DNA of 7,269 bases, from assembly GCA_905236585.1 (NCBI GenBank), contig CAJOQZ010000185.1, positions 1-7,269 of the forward strand. Reading direction: 5' to 3'. Shown in pieces: positions 1 to 5,092 of this stretch. Source of the stretch: an uncultured Lachnospiraceae bacterium (lineage in GTDB: Bacteria; Bacillota; Clostridia; Lachnospirales; Lachnospiraceae). Position 1 is the first letter of the stretch; each line of letters starts with the position of its first letter. The translations under genes and the position numbers were made by a program. A model generated the notes under the pieces. It was not told where the DNA came from, searched no databases, and was given only the letters and a program-made list of their open reading frames with translations.

Positions 1-2
1 GC

Positions 3-77
3 TCCCTTGATATTCCTCTGTCACACAACTACACTCTCAGGAAGGAATCGGTGGATATGCCTACCCACTATTTTTGA
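3..77 (+). CDS. Possible C-terminal end of a convergent gene (partial at left edge)
   Basis: Reading from base 3, 24 sense codons run from the window edge to TGA at 75-77. No start is visible, so this could only be the tail of a gene entering from the left, convergent with galM and 14 nt from its stop. The piece contains HNYTLRKES, which resembles HNYILRKDT in the galM gene next door (same order, different codons). The family is not recognised from so short a piece. The frame starting at base 1 is also open to base 84 but reads less like a protein. Low confidence. Confidence 0.3.
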   Translation, partial: SLDIPLSHNYTLRKESVDMPTHYF

Positions 78-91
78 CGAATAACCAAATT

Positions 92-1213
92 TTATATACT
101 GAATAAATACACACTCCTTGAATAAAAATCTTCGTCCGCCTTTATGACCGGCTGGACAAATGCCGGAATATTCATTGCATTCGGATAATACTGCGTCTCT
201 ATCGCAACGCCGCCGCGGCGGACATACTTCTTCCCATTTTTTCCTGCAGAGCCGTCCGCGATATAATTCCCCGTGTATATCTGCACTCCGGGTAAATCGG
301 TATACACATCAAGGGTTACAGACCGATCCGGCGCAATAAGCGTCGCTGCATGAGACAGGCACTCTCCCGCATTACGCACCGCCCCCTCGGATGAATCATC
401 CGTTACACGGGCGCCGTATATCCCGAATTTTTCCGATGCCGCATCCGTATCTTTTCGCAAAATATAATTATGGTCGTAGCCTCTTCCGAATTTCGTCATG
501 TCATAGTCCGCGTCAATCTCCAGCCCTATCTTTTTTTCCTCCCGGAAATCAAACGGCGTCCCCGCCACGCTGCGAATCGTTCCGTCCGGTACCGATTCCT
601 CATTCGCATAGGTCATCTCATCAGCATATATGATCATGCTGTGGTCGAGAATATCCCCCTCCCCATGCCCTTTCAGATTGTAATAACTGTGGTTGGTCGG
701 ATTAAAAATCGTATCCGCATCCGATTTTGCGTGATAATCCACTATGATTGCGCCGTCTTTTAGCGTATAGGTCACGTCGATATGCATATTCCCGGGAAAG
801 CCCATATCTCCATCCGGGCTGTCATAAGAAAATGCGACCATATCCTCCCCCGTTTCACAAGTCTGCCAAACGCGGCGGCACAAAGGGTCAAACCCGCTGT
901 GGTTTGTATTGTTCCCGTCGTTTTTATCCGTATGATATGTTTTTTTATTTAACGAAAACTGTGCGCCGCCGATCCGGTTCGCGCACCGCGCCACAGTCAT
1001 TCCGTAATATGTCGGACTGTCAAAATAATCCGCCGCCGTCTCATGCCCTAAGACGACGTCCTTCTCCCTGCCGTTTTTATCCGTAACTACCACAGAAAGA
1101 AGCGTCGCCCCGTAGTTCATGACCGCTGCACGTAATGATCCGCTTTTTTCCTGCAGAGAATAAACTATGATGTCCTCTCCTGCTTTCGTTTTTCCCCATA
1201 TTTTTTGTTCCAT
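92..1213 (-). CDS. galM: Galactose mutarotase (aldose 1-epimerase)
   Basis: Predicted cytoplasmic enzyme of 373 aa that interconverts alpha and beta anomers of galactose/glucose, feeding beta-D-galactose into the Leloir pathway. The usual GalM landmarks are present in order (numbered from the chosen start): NRIGG near 79-83; NHSG with the probable substrate-binding His105, where most relatives have LHGG; NPTNHSYYNL with the catalytic acid His175; GYDHNY with Asp247; GVQIYTGNY near 309-317; and AIETQYYPNAMN with the catalytic base Glu339. Length fits the family (about 340-380 aa). The frame stays open up to 1309, but the ATG at 1211-1213 is chosen because AAAGGCGGG lies 7 nt before it, family proteins begin at this point, and the longer frame would run into the predicted promoter. 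It is transcribed alone, divergently from the gene at 1596. Confidence 0.95.
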   Translation of the reverse strand: MEQKIWGKTKAGEDIIVYSLQEKSGSLRAAVMNYGATLLSVVVTDKNGREKDVVLGHETAADYFDSPTYYGMTVARCANRIGGAQFSLNKKTYHTDKNDGNNTNHSGFDPLCRRVWQTCETGEDMVAFSYDSPDGDMGFPGNMHIDVTYTLKDGAIIVDYHAKSDADTIFNPTNHSYYNLKGHGEGDILDHSMIIYADEMTYANEESVPDGTIRSVAGTPFDFREEKKIGLEIDADYDMTKFGRGYDHNYILRKDTDAASEKFGIYGARVTDDSSEGAVRNAGECLSHAATLIAPDRSVTLDVYTDLPGVQIYTGNYIADGSAGKNGKKYVRRGGVAIETQYYPNAMNIPAFVQPVIKADEDFYSRSVYLFSI

Positions 1214-1220
1214 AGGATAA

Positions 1221-1229
1221 CCCGCCTTT
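1221..1229 (-). promoter_or_regulatory. Ribosome binding site of galM, fixes the start
   Basis: On the minus strand AAAGGCGGG lies 7 nt upstream of the ATG at 1213. The upstream in-frame candidate ATG at 1241-1243 has no comparable purine-rich site, so this site decides the start. Confidence 0.75.
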
Positions 1230-1310
1230 CCCAATCTTTTCATTCGAGTCTGCTTTTCTTCGCGTCGGAGCATCTTCACTCCATGCGGTGCAGACTCATA
1301 CCACATCATT

Positions 1311-1340
1311 ATTATAGCCTATGTGCGATACGGATGCCAT
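1311..1340 (-). promoter_or_regulatory. Predicted galM promoter
   Basis: A perfect minus-strand TATAAT occupies 1316-1311. ATGGCA (4 of 6 matches to TTGACA) lies at 1340-1335 with an 18-bp spacer. Transcription would start near 1304, giving a leader of about 90 nt before the galM ATG. The -10 is strong; the -35 is weak and overlaps the short palindrome at 1337-1351, which suggests an activator or repressor acts there. This is by inspection only. Confidence 0.55.
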
Positions 1341-1351
1341 AATATTTATGG
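1337..1351. promoter_or_regulatory. Short palindrome over the galM -35 region
   Basis: Arms CCATAA (1337-1342) and TTATGG (1346-1351) are exact inverse complements around a 3-bp spacer. The placement, overlapping the proposed -35 of galM, suits a dimeric regulator's operator. No known motif is recognised, and a 6-bp dyad in AT-rich DNA can arise by chance. Confidence 0.35.
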
Positions 1352-1390
1352 TGTTCTCATGGAAATCTATTATCATCCAATCTTGCCTTG

Positions 1391-1459
1391 GGAACAAACG
1401 CTTCTTAAGTGTTCGACGGCAAAAATGCCTTAACCTCACACTTAAGAAGCGTTTGTTCC
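1391..1459. repeat. Perfect 22-bp inverted repeat with 25-nt loop
   Basis: Bases 1391-1412 are an exact inverse complement of 1438-1459. The 25-nt loop contains its own small stem, GGCA (1418-1421) and TGCC (1426-1429), around AAAA. Each arm contains CTTAAG. There is no T-run next to either arm, so it does not look like an intrinsic terminator. It also lies upstream of both divergent predicted promoters and so is in neither transcript. Candidate roles are a REP/MITE-type mobile palindrome, a small structured RNA from an unseen promoter, or a protein-binding DNA cruciform. No target-site duplication is obvious. The structure itself is certain; the role is unknown. Confidence 0.85.
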
Positions 1460-1480
1460 TCCTGGTTGTTTAGATGAAAA

Positions 1481-1501
1481 TTGATTTCCCTGGGAAATCA
1501 A
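1481..1501. promoter_or_regulatory. 10-bp-arm palindrome, probable operator
   Basis: Arms TTGATTTCCC (1481-1490) and GGGAAATCAA (1492-1501) are perfectly symmetric about T1491. The site ends 9 bp before the -35 of the predicted plus-strand promoter (1511), centred about 55 bp before its likely start. That is a position typical of an activator. It is not followed by a T-run. The binding protein is not recognised. Confidence 0.5.
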
Positions 1502-1510
1502 AATTATCCC

Positions 1511-1539
1511 TTGTAAAAGATATCTTTATTCATTACAAT
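1511..1539 (+). promoter_or_regulatory. Predicted promoter of the small gene at 1596
   Basis: TTGTAA (1511-1516) and TACAAT (1534-1539) are separated by 17 bp, giving 4/6 and 5/6 matches to the sigma-A consensus. Transcription would start near 1546, about 50 nt before the ATG at 1596. The start lies after the large hairpin, so the hairpin is not in this mRNA. Confidence 0.6.
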
Positions 1540-1582
1540 TAGGAAAACATGCAGTAAGCACATTGAATAAACAGACAATTTC

Positions 1583-1587
1583 GGAGG
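1583..1587 (+). promoter_or_regulatory. Ribosome binding site that fixes the start at 1596
   Basis: GGAGG lies 8 nt before the ATG at 1596. The frame is open from a TTG at 1563, but that TTG has no comparable site, so the ATG is preferred. Confidence 0.75.
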
Positions 1588-1595
1588 TGTCTGCC

Positions 1596-2033
1596 ATGAT
1601 AGAAAAGACAAAAGAAAACCCAGCCGCCGGTCCGTATGCTTCTTATATGAGGCTGTGGCTGATGATGAAGATTTCCGCGCAGAACGCGCCGTCCCTCTTC
1701 GGCAAACGGCGTCTCGTCCGCGAATGGTTAAAATACGCTGAAGAATTTGGGTTAGACCGTTTCCCGACTGCTTCCGACGCCGAAAAAGAGCAGTTGATAA
1801 ATGACTGGAAAGGCTTCTTAAACGACTTCTGCCATCTCTGCCTGACGGATCGCACGTACGGTTCCACGCTGTTCGGTCTTGTTCCGATGAAATCGGATAC
1901 CGTCGAGGAAAAACTTCTGAATGAAATCCGCACGGTCACCTTTTTTTTCCCGGAACGTTTAGGATTAGAGGAAACATTTGCGCCGCTTGCCGGTGTCGCG
2001 GAAGAAATATATCACAACAGCATTTCTGATTGA
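1596..2033 (+). CDS. Uncharacterised small soluble protein (possibly DUF6553-like)
   Basis: Predicted 145-aa protein with no signal peptide or convincing membrane segment. It is mostly alternating charged and aromatic helical sequence. Notable patches are a hydrophobic, Met-rich stretch YMRLWLMMKIS (17-27), SLFGKRRLVREWLKYAEEFGL (33-53), DWKGFLNDFCHLCLTDRTYGSTLFG (70-94, with two Cys four residues apart), and a C-terminal RLGLEETFAPLAGVAEEIY (121-139). The pattern recalls small clostridial proteins annotated as DUF6553, but this is from memory and unverified. No catalytic motif is apparent. The ATG start has a strong GGAGG and its own promoter. The gene stands alone, divergent from galM and convergent with the membrane-protein gene 64 nt away. 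Function unknown. Confidence 0.85.
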   Translation: MIEKTKENPAAGPYASYMRLWLMMKISAQNAPSLFGKRRLVREWLKYAEEFGLDRFPTASDAEKEQLINDWKGFLNDFCHLCLTDRTYGSTLFGLVPMKSDTVEEKLLNEIRTVTFFFPERLGLEETFAPLAGVAEEIYHNSISD

Positions 2034-2097
2034 CTTACCCGTCGGACAAACCATCCCCGGGTGCTCTACATTCAACCATTGAACGGAGATTATCGAG

Positions 2098-2418
2098 TCA
2101 CATCGGTCCATATGCGTCATTCATTTCTTTCCACCGCTTTGCAAATATCAGAAAAACAAGGACGATTTCCGTAAACGCCGCCCATGCGCTGATAAACAAA
2201 AGTCCTACCATGACCGCCGCTCCGACCGCAAAGAACAAAAGCAGCCTTCCGCCGACTTCGGCATATTTTTTCTCATCCTTCATTGCCCGGTGGTCGTCCT
2301 TCGTTTTCAGATACGGAGGACGCTTTTTGATAATCAGCATATGTACCCCCGCGCAAAAACTTAAGGCAAACGCCAGAATCGGAATCCATGTCAAGTCTAT
2401 TATTTCCTGTAATGTCAT
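2098..2418 (-). CDS. Small integral membrane protein, uncharacterised
   Basis: Predicted 106-aa protein with three probable membrane helices: about residues 9-31 (WIPILAFALSFCAGVHMLII), 60-78 and 79-94 (GLLFISAWAAFTEIVLVFLIFA). A charged cytoplasmic-type loop (about 32-57, rich in Lys, Asp and Glu) separates the first from the other two, and a short charged tail ends the protein. Size and layout resemble the DUF3784-type small membrane proteins of clostridia, but the identity is not certain. ATG at 2416-2418 is chosen because AAAGGA sits 6 nt upstream; a TTG at 2437-2439 would add seven residues but has no good site. The gene begins 47 nt after the ATPase stop on the same strand with no terminator between, so the two are probably cotranscribed. 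Confidence 0.8.
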   Translation of the reverse strand: MTLQEIIDLTWIPILAFALSFCAGVHMLIIKKRPPYLKTKDDHRAMKDEKKYAEVGGRLLLFFAVGAAVMVGLLFISAWAAFTEIVLVFLIFAKRWKEMNDAYGPM

Positions 2419-2424
2419 TACGTA

Positions 2425-2430
2425 TCCTTT
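2425..2430 (-). promoter_or_regulatory. Ribosome binding site of the small membrane protein
   Basis: AAAGGA on the minus strand, 6 nt before the ATG at 2418. It selects this ATG over the TTG at 2439. Confidence 0.6.
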
Positions 2431-2465
2431 CTCCGTCAACGAATCTCAAATCCAGAGTGTCATGT

Positions 2466-3857
2466 TTACAATATATCCTCCAATGTATATAATGCCATCC
2501 TGTCATCCTGATATGCCGATAATTCCTTCGTAAAACCGGATTTCGAAAATATCGCATATCGGATTCGCCGGCTTTTTTGCACAATCGCACCCCGGCGCAG
2601 CAGCGTATTATACACCGAAAAATCAACTTTTTGCTTCTGCCACTTGCACTCGCAGACCAAAATGTCCTCTTTTCCGGTAAAAACAATATCAATCTCTTCT
2701 TGCTCTTTCCTCACCGGATCTGTTCCCCACCAACGACCGGATTGCTCATAATCAGCCGTTATTCCTTTTTTAACAATCTCACGCCAGAGAAATTGCTCGC
2801 AAACATTTTCAAAAACCGCTCCGAAATAATCCGACAGATACGGCTCTATCTTCATTGCATATGCCTCATTCGACATCCCCATTGCAATCTGCGTTCGGCA
2901 GGTTGGAATAAAGCGATACCAAAAATAAAAGAGTTGATCTTTGATTGCATAAATACTCTTTTTCCCATTCGTTTCCTCTATCGGCATCCGCTTCTCAATA
3001 ATACCGAGCGCAACCAAATTTTTAAGATAAGTCGTAATCCCATTGGTATTTTTCCCAACTTTGGACGCTATCTCATTCGTTTTATTTGCACCAGAAGCAA
3101 TCGCCTGAATGATTGAATTATAGATTGCCGGCTCTCTCAATTCTTCCTTCAACAATATGTCCGGTTCTTCCTTCAAACTGCCGGACAAAGAAAGAAATTC
3201 ATTCTCAACTGCATCTCTTAAACTACGCCATCTTGAAAAATATTCTAAATACTGAGGAACGCCTCCACATATCCCATATGCTAATAAGCGCTCTTCGTCC
3301 TTCCACTTTCGAAAAAATAAAACTGCCTCATAGTATGGAAGCGGCTCTAATTTGATTTGACCCGTGCGCCTTCCATATAGCGGACTTTCGTACCCAAGCA
3401 CCTGTTCCTCCATAAAACTCATTGACGAACCGGATAAAATCAAATATATCTGTGTCTGCTTCCATGAAAGATCAATATGACGCTGTAAAACAGATGATAT
3501 GGCTTCATACGATTGTGCCAGATAGGGAAACTCATCAACCACTAAAACGATCCTCTCATCTCCTGCCAACCGCGCAACATAATCAAAGGCGTCATCCCAT
3601 GAAGAAAAACTATCCATCATGGCAAGTGTCTTGTCTTCTTTTGCGAAATCTTTCACACATTCCGTAAAATCCCGGAGACAACGAAACGGATCATCCTGCG
3701 TCGCCATATAAAAAATGGACTTCTTGCCTTTGAGAAATTCCCGGATCAAGCGGGTCTTGCCAATGCGCCGCCTGCCGTAGATAATCGGAAATTGAAAACC
3801 CCGCATCTCATATAATCGATTCAGTTCGGCAATCTCTCTGCTTCTTCCGACAAACAT
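2466..3857 (-). CDS. P-loop ATPase with C-terminal DUF234 nuclease-like domain
   Basis: Predicted 463-aa cytoplasmic protein of the archaeal-type ATPase family (Pfam ATPase_2 plus DUF234), a STAND-related group of unknown role. N-terminal FVGRSREIAELNRLY leads into Walker A GRRRIGKT (28-35). Walker B VLVVDEF is at 104-110 with Asp108/Glu109, and a sensor-like LSGSSMSFM is at 141-149. A winged-helix-like segment spans about 245-290 (TNEIASKVGKNTNGITTYLKN). The DUF234 part follows: FYFWYRFI (310-317), RWWGTDP (375-381), then EID (388-390) and ECK (403-405), which fit the D...ExK core of PD-(D/E)xK nucleases. Full family length, no breaks. ATG has AGGAG 6 nt upstream. It has its own promoter and a repeat-filled leader, and the small membrane gene follows. 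ATP binding is well supported; nuclease activity is inference. Confidence 0.92.
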   Translation of the reverse strand: MFVGRSREIAELNRLYEMRGFQFPIIYGRRRIGKTRLIREFLKGKKSIFYMATQDDPFRCLRDFTECVKDFAKEDKTLAMMDSFSSWDDAFDYVARLAGDERIVLVVDEFPYLAQSYEAISSVLQRHIDLSWKQTQIYLILSGSSMSFMEEQVLGYESPLYGRRTGQIKLEPLPYYEAVLFFRKWKDEERLLAYGICGGVPQYLEYFSRWRSLRDAVENEFLSLSGSLKEEPDILLKEELREPAIYNSIIQAIASGANKTNEIASKVGKNTNGITTYLKNLVALGIIEKRMPIEETNGKKSIYAIKDQLFYFWYRFIPTCRTQIAMGMSNEAYAMKIEPYLSDYFGAVFENVCEQFLWREIVKKGITADYEQSGRWWGTDPVRKEQEEIDIVFTGKEDILVCECKWQKQKVDFSVYNTLLRRGAIVQKSRRIRYAIFSKSGFTKELSAYQDDRMALYTLEDIL

Positions 3858-3870
3858 CCAACTCTCCTTC

Positions 3871-3939
3871 CATATCGCAACACACTACGCCGCATCACGT
3901 TACGTCGTATCACGTTGCGTCGTATCATGTTGCGATATG
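3871..3939. repeat. 12-bp perfect inverted repeat framing the ATPase leader repeats
   Basis: CATATCGCAACA (3871-3882) and TGTTGCGATATG (3928-3939) are exact inverse complements with 45 bp between them. One arm starts 1 bp after the ATPase ribosome binding region (3863-3870); the other abuts the -10 box (3940-3945) and covers the likely transcription start. Only part of the distal arm would be in the mRNA, so a DNA operator is more likely than an RNA hairpin. Confidence 0.7.
3874..3933. repeat. Four imperfect tandem 15-bp repeats in the ATPase 5' leader
   Basis: Head-to-tail units on the plus strand: 3889-3903 GCCGCATCACGTTAC, 3904-3918 GTCGTATCACGTTGC, 3919-3933 GTCGTATCATGTTGC. The last two differ at one base. 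3874-3888 is a more diverged unit (10 of 15 matches to its neighbour). The array fills nearly the whole predicted leader between the transcription start and the ribosome binding site. There are no spacers, so it is not a CRISPR. A multi-site operator or slippage-generated repeat are the likely explanations. Confidence 0.75.
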
Positions 3940-3968
3940 ATTATCTCACCTTTTCTCGTTCTTGTCAA
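3940..3968 (-). promoter_or_regulatory. Predicted promoter of the ATPase gene
   Basis: Minus-strand TTGACA (3968-3963) is a perfect -35, and GATAAT (3945-3940) a 5/6 -10, with a 17-bp spacer. Transcription would start near 3933, exactly at the first 15-bp repeat, giving a leader of about 76 nt. The promoter lies just after the terminator of the transporter operon, which makes the ATPase an independent unit. Confidence 0.75.
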
Positions 3969-3972
3969 TACC

Positions 3973-4021
3973 AAAAAAGAATCCCTCAATGGATGGTTTG
4001 CATCCATGAGAGATTCTTTTT
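3973..4021 (-). terminator. Intrinsic terminator of the mgl operon
   Basis: A stem of about 21 bp (3974-3995 pairing with 4001-4021) has a 5-nt loop and a single bulged base. On the minus strand it ends in six Ts (3978-3973). The C84/A11-type clash at 3984 and 4011 is a G-U wobble when read on the minus strand, so the structure is better suited to transcripts from the mgl operon, although it could work partly both ways. It lies 66 nt after the mglC stop. Confidence 0.85.
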
Positions 4022-4043
4022 CATGTACATAACTTTGGTTATG

Positions 4044-4075
4044 GAGTGCTTCGCTGCTTCGCAACTCTCGCACTC
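4044..4075. other. Small stem with a tandem 8-bp duplication after mglC
   Basis: GAGTGC (4044-4049) can pair with GCACTC (4070-4075) around a 20-nt loop. Within it, TGCTTCGC is repeated head to tail at 4047-4054 and 4055-4062. It has no T-run and lies between the mglC stop and the real terminator. It could protect the mRNA 3' end or be a chance duplication. Confidence 0.35.
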
Positions 4076-4086
4076 ATATCTCAATC

Positions 4087-5076
4087 TTACTTCCTCGTTA
4101 CATACTTGCGGATATCAAGCGAAATTGCGATGAAGATGATTACACCGATTGCGATCCACTGCGCGTTCGCATCTACGCCTAAGAACTGCAATGCCGCCTT
4201 CATCAGCTCGAAGACCGCTACACCGATTACCGCGGATGAGACCTTACCGCGACCGCCGGTAACGGATACGCCGCCGATCGTACATGCGGCAATCGCCTCC
4301 ATCTCATAACCAAGACCGGTATTAACCGAAGCGCCACCGGCACGGGCGCCGAGCAGGAATCCTGCCAGACCATACATCGCCGCCGCCTTCGCATAGATGA
4401 TAATGAACGTCATCTTAACCGGTACACCTGCTACTTCCGCTGCCTGCGGGTTGCCGCCGATTGCATACATATACTTGCCGTGACGGGTCATATTGAAAAT
4501 AAACCATGTGATTGCCGCAACAATGACCGCGATCCAGATCTGATAATTGATCCCGATGAAACGGCCCGACGAAACTGCCGTATAGTAATCCACATATCCG
4601 CCGAGCGGGGTCGCTTTCGTATAGATCAAGTCTGCGCCGTATACGATCTCCATCATTGCCAGCGTAGCGATAAACGGCGGTACGCTTAAGTAAGCGATAA
4701 AGAATCCGCTGACCGCGCCGCAGCAGCCGCAGATGCACATAACGATAAGCAGTGCCAGAAACAGATTCATCGGCGGCATTCCCTCATAGAACTTGCCGGA
4801 GTAATCCAGTTTCTGTAACAGCGTACCCGAAATACACGCGCCAAGACCGATAATACGTCCTGCGGACAGGTCGCAGCCGGCGGTGATAACGCAGCCGGCG
4901 ATGCCGAGAGCGATTACCAAACGGGAACTCATGTTAAGCAAAATGTTGTTAAAGTTACCGATCGTTAAGAAATTATGATGCGTGATACCGGTATAAATTA
5001 CCAGGATAAACATGATCATAATTACGCCGTAATTGATCAGAAAATCCTGAACCTTTTTCGTTGTAGTTTTTTCCAT
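4087..5076 (-). CDS. mglC: Galactose/methyl galactoside ABC transporter permease
   Basis: Predicted 329-aa inner-membrane permease (E. coli MglC 336 aa) that would form the sugar channel with MglA as motor and MglB as receptor. It is hydrophobic throughout, with about 8-10 membrane helices. Family landmarks: NFNNILLNMSSRLVIALGIAG (41-61), the GCDLSAGRIIGL signature (67-78), SVPPFIATLAMMEIVYG (131-147), the cytoplasmic TRHGKYMYAIGGNPQAAEVAGV segment (197-218) that contacts the ATPase, and EAIAACTIGGVSVTGGRG (260-277). C-terminus SLDIRKY matches the family end. ATG at 5076 has GGAGG 6 nt upstream and lies 16 nt after the mglA stop, so translation is likely coupled. Last gene of the operon. The substrate assignment rests on the adjacent MglB-like protein; ribose-type permeases (RbsC) are related but less similar. 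Confidence 0.95.
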   Translation of the reverse strand: MEKTTTKKVQDFLINYGVIMIMFILVIYTGITHHNFLTIGNFNNILLNMSSRLVIALGIAGCVITAGCDLSAGRIIGLGACISGTLLQKLDYSGKFYEGMPPMNLFLALLIVMCICGCCGAVSGFFIAYLSVPPFIATLAMMEIVYGADLIYTKATPLGGYVDYYTAVSSGRFIGINYQIWIAVIVAAITWFIFNMTRHGKYMYAIGGNPQAAEVAGVPVKMTFIIIYAKAAAMYGLAGFLLGARAGGASVNTGLGYEMEAIAACTIGGVSVTGGRGKVSSAVIGVAVFELMKAALQFLGVDANAQWIAIGVIIFIAISLDIRKYVTRK

Positions 5077-5092
5077 TGTAATCCTCCCCTAA

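Noticed and set aside
1214..1309. N-terminal extension of galM up to 1309
   Set aside because: The extra 32 residues are unlike the family, lack a ribosome site, and run into the predicted -10 box at 1311-1316.
1391..1459. Intrinsic terminator
   Set aside because: No T-run follows either arm, and the element lies upstream of both divergent genes rather than after a gene.
2036..2083. Terminator between the convergent genes ending at 2033 and 2098
   Set aside because: ACCCG/CGGGT (2036-2062) and TTCAA/TTGAA (2071-2083) give only 5-bp stems without T-tracts; no convincing terminator is visible here.
2030..2533. Long plus-strand open frame starting at the end of the small soluble gene
   Set aside because: It lies antisense to the small membrane protein, has no ribosome binding site, and its translation lacks family features; the minus-strand frame has clear membrane helices and a good start.
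2577..3667. Series of plus-strand open frames antisense to the ATPase gene
   Set aside because: They are mirror frames of a gene with intact Walker motifs and have no starts with ribosome binding sites.
2466..3857. Transposase or toxin-antitoxin identity for the ATPase
   Set aside because: The Walker A/B plus DUF234-type layout fits the archaeal-type ATPase family; there is no transposase catalytic triad, no terminal inverted repeats around the gene, and no antitoxin-like partner.
3874..3933. CRISPR-like array
   Set aside because: The 15-bp units are directly adjacent with no spacers, are imperfect, and no cas genes are present.
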